Origin: Rhodanobacter denitrificans
GTDB taxonomy: Bacteria > Pseudomonadota > Gammaproteobacteria > Xanthomonadales > Rhodanobacteraceae
Length of the DNA stretch: 64,000 nt
NCBI RefSeq assembly: GCF_000230695.2
Contig: NC_020541.1
Location: forward strand, 2,542,001 to 2,606,000
Direction: 5' to 3'
Positions 53,256 through 61,544 of this stretch are shown in pieces. Each line of letters opens with the position of its first letter. Position 1 is the first letter of the stretch. The notes beneath the pieces are model-generated. The model was not told the origin of the DNA. It saw only the letters and a program-made list of their open reading frames with translations, and ran no database searches. The position numbers and the translations under genes are program-made.

Positions 53256-54284
53256 ATGGGGAACATGTGGCGGCGCATTTTTCGCAGCCGACAGCCCGCG
53301 GCACGCGCAAGCCGCCCGCAGCCAGCCACCGCGCCATTCGCGCGGGCAGCCCCGGCCACGCCGGCGGCCCGCCCGGCGGCGCCGCTGGCGGACATCCGGG
53401 ATCGCTTCCACCGCTTCGTGCTCGGCCTTGCTGACAGCCGCGCCAGCGAAGCCGATGCGGCCGAACTCGCCACGCTCAAGCAGTTGGAACTGCTCGGCTC
53501 CCGCTTCGACATGCATAGCCTGCCGCGCCTGCCGACGGTGTTGCCGCAGCTGTTGCGCGCGCTGAAGAACGACAACGCCGGCGGCGGCGAATTGGCCCGG
53601 CTGATCGGCCGCGATCCGCTGATGGTCGGCGAGGTCATGCGTGTCACCGGCAGCGTGCATTACCGTGCGGCGCAGCCGATCACCAGCCTGCAGCAGGCGG
53701 TGGTGCTGCTGGGCCAGGACGGGCTGCGGCGGGTACTCACCCAGCACGTGATGAAACCCATCCTGCAAGCCCACGCCGGCGCGTTCGGCCATGCCGCCGG
53801 CGAACGTCTGTGGCATCACGCCGAACGTTGCGCCCACGCCTGTGCCTGGCTCGGCCGCAACAACCGCTGCGATGCGTTCGAGGCCTACCTGGCAGGCATC
53901 GTCTGCCACGCCGGCGACGGCGCCGTGATACGCCTGCTGGACCGGATCGGTCCGGCCGCCGACGCCGAGCCACCATCGCCCGGCTTCCTCGCCGGTTGCG
54001 ACGCCCTCGCCGCGCGGCTCTCGCTGGAGGTCGCGCAGCACTGGGAGCTGCCGCTGCGCGTGGTCGACGCGCTGGCGGAACGGCAGGCGGCGCCGACGTC
54101 GGCGGCTTCGCCGCTGGGCAACGCACTGGCGGTGGCCGACCTGCTGGCGATGGCCCAGCTACTGGCCGAACACGAGCTACTCGCCGACGACCCGGACCTC
54201 AGCCAGGGCTGGCCCGAGGTCTTTGCGCCGAACCTGGTGGCACGCTGCCGGCAGGACCTGCAGCGCCATTTCCCGGACGCCTGA
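53256..54284 (+). CDS. HDOD domain protein
   Basis: A 342-residue protein. The N-terminal 50 residues are Ala/Pro/Arg-rich and disordered. The HDOD domain from about 100 has LPRLPTVLPQLLRALKNDNA, GELARLIGRDPLMVGEVMRV and ITSLQQAVVLLGQDGLRRVL, typical of the signal-output HDOD proteins. A complete HD metal site is not seen; HDOD members usually lack catalysis and act in signalling. The ATG 53256 (MGNMWRRIFR) is used. Confidence 0.85.
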   Translation: MGNMWRRIFRSRQPAARASRPQPATAPFARAAPATPAARPAAPLADIRDRFHRFVLGLADSRASEADAAELATLKQLELLGSRFDMHSLPRLPTVLPQLLRALKNDNAGGGELARLIGRDPLMVGEVMRVTGSVHYRAAQPITSLQQAVVLLGQDGLRRVLTQHVMKPILQAHAGAFGHAAGERLWHHAERCAHACAWLGRNNRCDAFEAYLAGIVCHAGDGAVIRLLDRIGPAADAEPPSPGFLAGCDALAARLSLEVAQHWELPLRVVDALAERQAAPTSAASPLGNALAVADLLAMAQLLAEHELLADDPDLSQGWPEVFAPNLVARCRQDLQRHFPDA

Positions 54285-54308
54285 GCGATCCGCGGCCCGC
54301 CGCCACGG

Positions 54309-55022
54309 TCACTCGCCGCGACGCAGCAGGGTCAACCCGATCAGCCGCGACACCACCAGCGCGATGTACATCACTCCGGCGAACATCTCCAGGCTGGCCG
54401 CCGCGCGGGCGTGCACGGTGATCGGGATGACGTCGCCGATGCCGGTGCTGGAAAGCAGCGCGAAGCTGAGGAACAGCAGCTCGGTCCAACTGCGCGGTGC
54501 CTGCGGGTTTACCGCGGCGGCGAAGCAGCCTGGCTGCAGCGTCTGGCACAGCACGAACACATAGGTGAACGCCCACACCAGCAGGGTGAAGGTGGCACCG
54601 GCGGCAAACAGCTCGTCGGTGGTGGCGCGGCGATCGCCCAGCATGTAGGCGATCAGGCAGCCGGCCGCATAGAAATAGAACACGGCTTCCAGCGCTGCCC
54701 ACCACGGCCGCAGCGGCGGCATGTCCAGGGTCAGGTCGAGCACGTTGAGCAGCACCGCCGGCAGCGCGATGCCGGCGCTGATCCAGGCGCGCCCGCGCGT
54801 GCGCCGCACCATCGAGATCGCCAGCCCCAGCACCAGCACGCCGAACGCGCCGAACAACGCCCGCGCCGGACGGGTGTGCTCGATGAACGGGTACAGCAGC
54901 AGGCCGCTCAGCTGTACCAGCAGCAGGATCGCCGAAGGGTGCCGGATGATCCGCACCAGCCAGCGCAAGCGGGTGAAGCGGGGCATCCCGCCGGCGGATG
55001 CCCTCGCATCGATATCGTTCAT
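54309..55022 (-). CDS. Two-TM/multi-TM potassium channel-like protein with a TGIGD filter
   Basis: A 237-residue membrane protein with about six hydrophobic segments. The pore region LLFLSFALLSSTGIGDVIPI precedes the last segment; the filter is TGIGD at 193-197 where K+ channels have TVGYGD. There is no cytoplasmic RCK/TrkA domain. The ATG 55022 is used. This is an ion-channel family member with a degenerate filter; selectivity unknown. Confidence 0.75.
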   Translation of the reverse strand: MNDIDARASAGGMPRFTRLRWLVRIIRHPSAILLLVQLSGLLLYPFIEHTRPARALFGAFGVLVLGLAISMVRRTRGRAWISAGIALPAVLLNVLDLTLDMPPLRPWWAALEAVFYFYAAGCLIAYMLGDRRATTDELFAAGATFTLLVWAFTYVFVLCQTLQPGCFAAAVNPQAPRSWTELLFLSFALLSSTGIGDVIPITVHARAAASLEMFAGVMYIALVVSRLIGLTLLRRGE

Positions 55023-55081
55023 GCCTCGCTCCTTGCACGCATCGGCACATGGCCGCTGCAGTGTAGACCGCGAGGCCGTCG

Positions 55082-55111
55082 CGGCGGGAGGCGATGACGC
55101 GCCTCCCGCCG
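55082..55111. repeat. Perfect 12-bp stem hairpin
   Basis: CGGCGGGAGGCG (55082-55093) pairs with 55100-55111 around a 6-nt loop, just past the broken Ig-like fragment and before the channel gene. No T-run. May stall transcription. Confidence 0.6.
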
Positions 55112-55117
55112 CCGGTT

Positions 55118-55850
55118 TCACTGTGCCGTGACGCTGACGTCGTCGAGCACGAACGAGGTCTGCAGGCTGGCGTCTTCCACGCCGTAGAAATTGACCTGCA
55201 CGGCCTGCCCCTTGTACGCGTCCAGGCTGATCGTGTGGCCCTGCTAGCCGCTGGCGGCGTCCGTATTGGAGAAGCTGGCCAGGGTGACGTACTTGCCGCT
55301 GGAGTCGATCACCTGCACTTGCAGCTTGTCGTAGGCCGTGCTGCCGGACTCGGCGGTGTCGACGTGCAGTTGGAAGCCCAGCGTGGCATGGGACGCGCCG
55401 GCCGGGATGCTGATCGACTGGCGCACGTAGTCGCTATGCGCGCTGCCGTAGCCGTCCAGCCATGCCTTCCAGCTGCCGGCGTGGGCAGGCTCGCTGCTGT
55501 CGCTGGTGATCACGCCGCTGGTCTGCGTCCAGTTGGCCGTGCCGCTCTCGAAGCCGCCGTTGAGGATCAGCTGCACCGGCGCGCTGGCGTTGGAGACGCT
55601 GAATGCGACCGCGCTGCTGCTGCCGACGTTGCCGGCCGCGTCGTAGGCCTTGGCGACCAGGCTGTGGCTGCCGTCGGCCAGCGTGGTCGAATCCAGCGCG
55701 AGGCTGTACGGCGCGCTGGCGTCGCTGCCCTTGAGCGCGCCATCGACGTAGAACTCCACGCGGGTCACGCCGATGTCGTCGCTGGCCGTGGCAGCGAGCG
55801 TGATGCTGCCGCTGCTGCCGCTCTCGCTAGGCGACCGGTAATGGCAACGG
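55118..55850 (-). pseudogene. Remnant C-terminus of a secreted Ig-like/protease-associated protein
   Basis: The minus-strand frame from about 55850 gives a bacterial Ig-like domain (TLAATASDDIGVTRVEFYVD, ADGSHSLVAKAYDAAGNVGS), then LILNGGFESGTANWTQTSGV with a carbohydrate-binding or protease C-terminal beta-domain. It has an in-frame TAG at 55244-55246 after TDAASG, beyond which the same frame reads QGHTISLDAYKG to the end VLDDVSVTAQ-TGA. The N-terminal catalytic part and signal are absent, and the fragment begins abruptly near 55850. It is a decayed gene, of the kind found at the C-terminus of exported S53/S8 peptidases. Confidence 0.7.
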
Positions 55851-55909
55851 TATGACCAAAGTTCTTAGAAGCCGCCGCGCGGGCGCGGGCGCCGGCGCGG
55901 GACTGCCGG

Positions 55910-56398
55910 TCAGTGCCGCTCCAACTGCATCGGCTGGGTGACCAGGCCGCTCTGGCTTACCGTCGGCAGCCCGCTGTCCACGAAGCCGAAGCACCGGTAC
56001 ACCGGCACGGCCATGGCTGAGGCATTCAGGGTGAAGCGCCGCGTGCCGGCACGCCGCACCGCATCACGCATCGCCCGCCGCCACAGCTGGCGCGCGATGC
56101 CGCGCCCGTGCATGCGGGTGCTGACGAAGAACTGGAACAGATGGCAGTCGTCGCGCATCGCCGCCACGCCGGCCAGGCGTCCGTCCTCCTGCCACGCCAG
56201 GTGGAAACGCTGACCGGCCAGGATCTTCTTGCGGATCACCCGTGCGCTCATGCCGTAAAGCAGGGCCGCCGCCGCGCTGGCCGGCTGCTCCGGCAGGATC
56301 CAGCGTCGCGTCACCCGGCGCGCCAGCCGGCCGATCGCGAGCGCATCGTCCGGGCTGGCGAGGCGGTAGTGGATGGCCGTGGCGTGGCGGGGAGACAC
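55910..56398 (-). CDS. GNAT family N-acetyltransferase
   Basis: A 162-residue protein. The acetyl-CoA loop is HGRGIARQLWRRAM, preceded by LFQFFVSTRM; LNASAMAVPVYRCFGFV is the conserved last strand of GNATs. The substrate is unknown. It is 3 bp from the next minus-strand gene's stop. Confidence 0.85.
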   Translation of the reverse strand: MSPRHATAIHYRLASPDDALAIGRLARRVTRRWILPEQPASAAAALLYGMSARVIRKKILAGQRFHLAWQEDGRLAGVAAMRDDCHLFQFFVSTRMHGRGIARQLWRRAMRDAVRRAGTRRFTLNASAMAVPVYRCFGFVDSGLPTVSQSGLVTQPMQLERH

Positions 56399-56401
56399 GC
56401 T

Positions 56402-56587
56402 TCAGGGATGGCCGGCGCGCCACGCTGCCAGGGCTGTCTGGTAACGCTCGAGCGCCTCTTCGTAGGCGTCGTAAACACAGCGTACGCAGCCCTCGCCGCA
56501 GCAATCGGCGGCGTCCGGCTCGCTTGGCGGCTGCGGCGGCGGATCGGCTGGATCGGGGCTTGGCGGGGCGGGCGGTACGGGATTCAC
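56402..56587 (-). CDS. Oxidoreductase-like domain small protein
   Basis: A 61-residue protein. A Pro-rich N-terminus is followed by DCCGEGCVRCVYDAYEEALE, the cysteine motif of the oxidoreductase-like (PF09791-type) domain. It may bind metal. The GNAT gene follows 3 bp downstream, so they are likely co-expressed. Confidence 0.8.
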   Translation of the reverse strand: MNPVPPAPPSPDPADPPPQPPSEPDAADCCGEGCVRCVYDAYEEALERYQTALAAWRAGHP

Positions 56588-56686
56588 GGCACTCCGGGCA
56601 CCATCGTGTTCCGGGCGGCAACCCCGCCTGGAGCACGATGGTGCCGCCGATCGCCGCCGCGACTCAAGCGGCGGCGGCGCGGCGGA

Positions 56687-57460
56687 TCACTTCGCCGGCT
56701 TGCGGAAGCGGTAGATGAACTGGTCGGTATGGCCGCGTATCGACTTGTCGAACACCTTGATGTCGAGCGGATCGGCCGGGTTGCGCAGCGCGTCGCTTTC
56801 GCCGTCGAAGACGAAGCCGGCGGCTTCCACTTCCCGCTTCACCACGGCCGGGTCGATGCGGTGCAGGGTGTCGGTGTCGGCGAGACCGGAGCCGGCCGGG
56901 GCCACGTGGTCGATCACCACGAACAGGCCGCCCGGCTTGAGCGCATCGTAGACCTGCTTGTCGAAGCCGGCCATGTCCACCGGGCCCATGAACGGGTCGT
57001 GATAGTCGTGGTAGTTCTGCGCGGTGAACACCAGGTCCACCGGCTCCGGCGCGCTCAGCAGCGCCGCCGGCTGCTGCAACAGGGTGACGTTGGCGTAGTG
57101 CGGCGTGGCGGCCAGCTTCTGCCATTGCGCAAGGCTCTTGCTGGCGTACTTCGCCATCTCGCCCGGCCACACCGTGTAGACGTGCCCCTGCGGGCCGACG
57201 ACGGCGCTGAACACGCGCGTCCAGTAGCCGCTGCCCGGCACCAGCTCCAGCACCTTCTGGCCCGGTTTCACTTCGGCGAAGGCCATCACCTGGGCCACCT
57301 TGCGGCGTGCGTCCTCGGCGCGGTCGGTCTGGCGGACGGGATCGGCGAGCGCTTTCTGCACCGCGGCGGAAACCGCCGCCTGGTGGGGTTTCGCCGTCTG
57401 GGCCAGGGCTACGACGGGAAGGCTGGCGGCAAGCAACACGGCAAGGATGGCGGGACGCAT
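56687..57460 (-). CDS. Exported class I SAM-dependent methyltransferase-like protein
   Basis: A 257-residue protein. MRPAILAVLLAASLPVVALAQ is a signal peptide. Motif I is KVLELVPGSGYWTRVFSAVV, and YHDYHDPFMG and LFVVIDHVAPAG follow. This periplasmic methyltransferase-like family recurs in related bacteria; the lack of SAM in the periplasm makes its activity unclear. It is divergent from the ChaN/EreA-like gene. Confidence 0.82.
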   Translation of the reverse strand: MRPAILAVLLAASLPVVALAQTAKPHQAAVSAAVQKALADPVRQTDRAEDARRKVAQVMAFAEVKPGQKVLELVPGSGYWTRVFSAVVGPQGHVYTVWPGEMAKYASKSLAQWQKLAATPHYANVTLLQQPAALLSAPEPVDLVFTAQNYHDYHDPFMGPVDMAGFDKQVYDALKPGGLFVVIDHVAPAGSGLADTDTLHRIDPAVVKREVEAAGFVFDGESDALRNPADPLDIKVFDKSIRGHTDQFIYRFRKPAK

Positions 57461-57520
57461 GGTCGTACTCCTTCAGTGAGCCAAGGGTTTCCCGATTGTG
57501 CGCCCGATTCGCGCCGATGA

Positions 57521-57542
57521 CCCCGTGCCGCTTGGCACGGGG
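57521..57542. repeat. Perfect 9-bp stem hairpin in a divergent spacer
   Basis: CCCCGTGCC (57521-57529) pairs with GGCACGGGG (57534-57542) around GCTT, in the spacer between the divergent methyltransferase-like and ChaN-like genes. May be REP-like or a regulatory palindrome. Confidence 0.5.
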
Positions 57543-57682
57543 CACCGCGGCGGTTCATGCTGCATGCTCGACCCGTGGCCGCGCCCCGGGCCCGCCCATT
57601 GCACGCATATCCGGCACGCGGCAGCCTGCGCGTGCCCCGAGACCGCCAGACGACCTCCCGAACACCGTATCCGGAGAACCCG

Positions 57683-59089
57683 ATGCCAAGGCGCCCCTTC
57701 CTCCCCGCACTCGGCTTGGCGATGGGGCTGTGCCTCTCCGGCCAGCCGGGCCATGCGCAGTCGGCCTCGCAATGGCAGGCGGCACAGGTTGCCGCCGCGC
57801 AGAGGTCCGAGCAGATCATGCAGGAAGCGAACAAGCACAAGAGCCTGCTGGCCCAGTACCGGGTAATGCGCTATCCGTACGCCACCAACCCGGACCCAGC
57901 GTTCCACATCATCTTCGGCCAGTACCTGAGCTGGTACCAGACGTTCGTCGGCAATTACCCGGATGCCGCGGTCAGCTTTTCGATCAAGCAGCCGGCGCTG
58001 CCGGACGACCGCCCCTCGCCGCTCGGCAACCCCGACTACCGCGCCCGCCCCGCGCTGGACGCGATTCCCGAGCTGGCCAGGAACTACCGTGCGGTGTTCC
58101 TCAATGAAGCGCACAACATCCCGCTCACCCGCACGCTGACCGTGCAGTTGCTGGGCAAGCTGCGTGCGGAGGGTTTCAACTATTTCGCCGCCGAGACGCT
58201 CTATCAGACCGATACCGGGCTGCAGGCGCGCGGTTATCCGGTCGCCAACAGCGGCTTCTATACCGAGGAGCCGATCTACGCCGAGACGGTGCGCACCGCG
58301 CTGAAGCTCGGCTTCAAGGTGGTCGCCTACGAGGCGCTCTCCGCGGCCACCGGCGACGCCCGCGAAGCCGAGCAGGCGCGCAACCTCTACCGCGAGGTGT
58401 TCAAGAACGACCCGCAGGCGCGACTGGTGGTCAACGCCGGCTACGCGCACATCCAGGAATCGGGCGTCTACCTGGGCGGCTCCTCGATGGCCGAGCACCT
58501 GCACAAGCTCAGCGGCATCGACCCGCTCACGGTGGAGCAGACCATGCTGTACCCCCACCCGTCGGCCAGCGACGACCACCCCGACTACGCCCCGGTGATG
58601 CAGCAGCTGCGGCCCAGCGCGCCGATCGTGTTCGTGAACAAGCAGGGGCAGCCGTGGTCGCTGCGCCCAGGCTACGACGTCAGCGTGTTCTTCCCGCCCG
58701 AGCGAATCAAACGCGGCCGCCCCACCTGGCTGGACCTCGGCGGCAGCCGCAAGCCTTACCTGGTCAGCGGCGAACGCTGCAACCATGTCTACCCCTGCAT
58801 GGTCGAAGCGCGCTACGCCGGCGAAGGCAGCGACGCGATACCCGCCGACCGCCTGGTGCTCGACCCGCTGCCGTTGAACCCCACCACCAGCGACCGCATC
58901 AGCAACGGGCTGATCGAACCCCACAGCCTGCTCTACCTGCGTCCCGGCAAGTACCGGCTGACCTACACCGATGCGGACGCCCACCAGCTGTTCGCCAACG
59001 ACGTCACCATCCGCGACGGCGACGCGGCCCCGTCATCCGGCCTCGTCGACCCGCCGCCGGCGGAATCCACCACCACCCAGGGGGAATGA
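57683..59089 (+). CDS. Exported ChaN/EreA-like (Tiki superfamily) protein
   Basis: A 468-residue protein with a signal peptide (LGLAMGLCLSGQPGHAQ). The core FLNEAHNIPLTRTLTVQLL is a [G/N]EAHxxxxxR motif of the ChaN/EreA/TraB-Tiki superfamily; YAHIQESGVYLGG supplies a second His. The substrate is unknown. It is first of a same-strand run of exported protein genes; the next gene follows 4 bp after its stop. The ATG 57683 is chosen for the signal peptide. Confidence 0.72.
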   Translation: MPRRPFLPALGLAMGLCLSGQPGHAQSASQWQAAQVAAAQRSEQIMQEANKHKSLLAQYRVMRYPYATNPDPAFHIIFGQYLSWYQTFVGNYPDAAVSFSIKQPALPDDRPSPLGNPDYRARPALDAIPELARNYRAVFLNEAHNIPLTRTLTVQLLGKLRAEGFNYFAAETLYQTDTGLQARGYPVANSGFYTEEPIYAETVRTALKLGFKVVAYEALSAATGDAREAEQARNLYREVFKNDPQARLVVNAGYAHIQESGVYLGGSSMAEHLHKLSGIDPLTVEQTMLYPHPSASDDHPDYAPVMQQLRPSAPIVFVNKQGQPWSLRPGYDVSVFFPPERIKRGRPTWLDLGGSRKPYLVSGERCNHVYPCMVEARYAGEGSDAIPADRLVLDPLPLNPTTSDRISNGLIEPHSLLYLRPGKYRLTYTDADAHQLFANDVTIRDGDAAPSSGLVDPPPAESTTTQGE

Positions 59090-59093
59090 CCCT

Positions 59094-61397
59094 ATGACCC
59101 GATCCGCGATACGGCCTCTGCTGAGCCTGGGCTGCCTGCTGGCGACTTTCGCCGCAGCTGCCGCCAACGCCCCCGGCCACGCCGATGAGGGCACCCTGTT
59201 CGGTTTCAGCACCAGCGCAGCGACGGCCCAACAGGATCTCGAGCGGCGCTTCGACGCCCAGCTCGATCCCGCCGAACTGCGCAGCTGGCTCAAGCAGATG
59301 GCGTCGCAGCCCAACCAGGTCGGCTCGCCGCACGACCGGGCGAATGCCGAATTCATGCTGGCGAAGTTCCGCGAATGGGGCTGGGATGCGCACATCGAGA
59401 CCTTCAGCGTGCTCTACCCCACGCCGAAGAAGGTGGCGCTGGAGCTGCTGGGGCCCAAACCCTATGTTGCGGCACTGCATGAGCCGGCCATCGAAGGCGA
59501 CGCCACCTCCAGTCTCGCCGGCGTGCTGCCGCCCTACAACGTCTACGGCGCCGACGGCGACGTCAGCGCGCCGCTGGTCTACGCCAACTACGGCATGCCC
59601 GACGACTACCAGGAACTGGCCCGGCGCGGCATCGACGTGCGCGGCAAGATCGTGCTCACCCGCTACGGCGGCGGCTGGCGCGGACTGAAACCGAAGCTCG
59701 CGCAGCAGCATGGCGCGATCGGCTGCCTGATCTACTCCGACCCGCACGACGACGGCTACGCCAAAGGCGACGCCTACCCGCAGGGCGGCTGGCGTCCGGC
59801 GCAGGGCGTGCAGCGCGGCTCGGTGGCCGACATGCAGGTCTATCCCGGCGATCCACTGACCCCCGGCACGGGCTCCACGCCAGGCGCCAAGCGGCTGGCG
59901 CTGAAAGACGCCAGCACGATCCTGAAGATCCCGGTACTGCCGATCTCCTACGCCGACGCCACCCCGCTGCTGCAGGCGCTGAGCGGTCCGCTGGCGCCGG
60001 CCGGCTGGCGCGGCGCCCTGCCGCTGACCTACCACGTCGGCCCGAGTACGGCGAACGTGCACCTGACCGTGCAGTCGGACTGGAAGCAGCAGCCGGTCTA
60101 CGACGTGATCGCCACGATCAAGGGCTCGACCGAGCCGGATCAATGGATCGTGCGCGGCAACCACCATGACGGCTGGGTATTCGGCGCCTGGGACCCGCTG
60201 GCCGGCAACATCGCCATGATGGCCGAGGCCAAGGCCATCGGTGGCCTGCTCAAGCAGGGCTGGCGGCCACAGCGCACCCTGGTCTACGCCAGTTGGGACG
60301 GGGAGGAACCGGGCCTGATCGGTTCCACCGAATGGGCCGAGACGCACGCCGCCGAACTCCAGCGCAAGGCCGTGCTGTACGTCAATTCCGACACCAACGG
60401 CCGCGGCTTCCTTGGCGCCGGCGGCAGCCACTCGTTGCAGCACCTGGTCAACCAGGTGACCGCCGGCGTGGCCGATCCGGAAACCCACGTCAGCGTGCGC
60501 GAACGCCTGCGCGCGCACATGCGGGTGGCCGGCAGCGACAAGGACGCCAAGCCGGAGGCCAAGGCCATCGCCACACTGGCGGCGGCCGGCGGCGACCTGC
60601 CGATCGCGGCGCTCGGCTCGGGCTCCGACTACAGCGCGTTCCTGGAACACCTCGGCATCGCCTCGCTGGACCTCGGCTTCGGCGGCGAAGACGACAACGG
60701 CGGCATCTACCACTCGCGCTACGACTCGTTCGACCATTACCTGCGCTTCGGCGATCCGACGTTCGAGTACGGCGTGGCACTGGCCAAGGTCGCTGGCCAC
60801 GTCGTGCTGCGCAGCGCCGACGCCAATGTGCTGCCGCTGCGCTTCGGCGACTTCAGCGACACACTCGGCCGCTATGTCGGGGAGCTGCACAAGCTGGTGG
60901 ACGATACCCGCAAGGCCACCACCCAGCAGCACCAGTTGCTGGACAGCCAGGCATTCGCGCTCGACGCCGATCCGACCCGGTCGGTCGCTCCGCCGGCGCG
61001 CGACTCCGACATGCCGGCGATCGAGCTCGCCCCGCTCGACCGGGCGGCGAAACAGCTCGCGCAAAGCGCCAAGGCCTACCAGGCCGCCTATGACCAGCGT
61101 GCCGCCACCGGCTTCGACCTGACCGCCGCACAGCGCCAGCAACTGGATCGCCTGATCGGCAACATGGAGCAGCGTCTCACCGACCCGTCCGGCCTGCCCG
61201 GCCGTGCCTGGTTCAAGCACATGATCTACGCCCCCGGCATGCTCACCGGCTACGAGGTGAAAACCGTACCCGGCGTGCGCGAGGCGCTGGAGTCGCGTCG
61301 ATGGGACGAAGCGAACCGCTATGCCGCGGACACCGCCAAGGTACTGGATCGCTACCGCGCGCAACTCGACCGGCTGACCGCCTTGTTGAAGGGGTAA
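59094..61397 (+). CDS. Exported M28 family metallopeptidase (glutamate carboxypeptidase-like)
   Basis: A 767-residue exported protein, with a signal peptide (LLSLGCLLATFAAAAANA) from ATG 59094. A PA domain (about 150-270) precedes the M28 zinc domain: NHHDGWVFGAWDPLAGNI (His and Asp), SWDGEEPGLIGSTEW (catalytic Glu and Glu ligand), NSDTNGRG and GIYHSRYDSFDHY (His ligand). A transferrin-receptor-like dimerisation domain ends it. This is the folate hydrolase/glutamate carboxypeptidase II layout. It probably removes C-terminal acidic residues from peptides in the periplasm. Confidence 0.9.
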   Translation: MTRSAIRPLLSLGCLLATFAAAAANAPGHADEGTLFGFSTSAATAQQDLERRFDAQLDPAELRSWLKQMASQPNQVGSPHDRANAEFMLAKFREWGWDAHIETFSVLYPTPKKVALELLGPKPYVAALHEPAIEGDATSSLAGVLPPYNVYGADGDVSAPLVYANYGMPDDYQELARRGIDVRGKIVLTRYGGGWRGLKPKLAQQHGAIGCLIYSDPHDDGYAKGDAYPQGGWRPAQGVQRGSVADMQVYPGDPLTPGTGSTPGAKRLALKDASTILKIPVLPISYADATPLLQALSGPLAPAGWRGALPLTYHVGPSTANVHLTVQSDWKQQPVYDVIATIKGSTEPDQWIVRGNHHDGWVFGAWDPLAGNIAMMAEAKAIGGLLKQGWRPQRTLVYASWDGEEPGLIGSTEWAETHAAELQRKAVLYVNSDTNGRGFLGAGGSHSLQHLVNQVTAGVADPETHVSVRERLRAHMRVAGSDKDAKPEAKAIATLAAAGGDLPIAALGSGSDYSAFLEHLGIASLDLGFGGEDDNGGIYHSRYDSFDHYLRFGDPTFEYGVALAKVAGHVVLRSADANVLPLRFGDFSDTLGRYVGELHKLVDDTRKATTQQHQLLDSQAFALDADPTRSVAPPARDSDMPAIELAPLDRAAKQLAQSAKAYQAAYDQRAATGFDLTAAQRQQLDRLIGNMEQRLTDPSGLPGRAWFKHMIYAPGMLTGYEVKTVPGVREALESRRWDEANRYAADTAKVLDRYRAQLDRLTALLKG

Positions 61398-61544
61398 CCG
61401 CCGGCGGCCGCGCCATGCGTCGAGGGTGGCCTGTTCCGGGCCACCCCCGCCGGATTGCCCCCGCTGCTCCGGGTCGCTATAACTGCTGCCGGGGAACGGG
61501 GCGGCACGCAAGCGGCAGCCCGACGATCACGACAGGGGAATCCA

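Noticed and set aside
55244..55246. Amber codon read as pyrrolysine or by suppression
   Set aside because: The gene is already a truncated fragment without a start or signal; decay is the simpler explanation.
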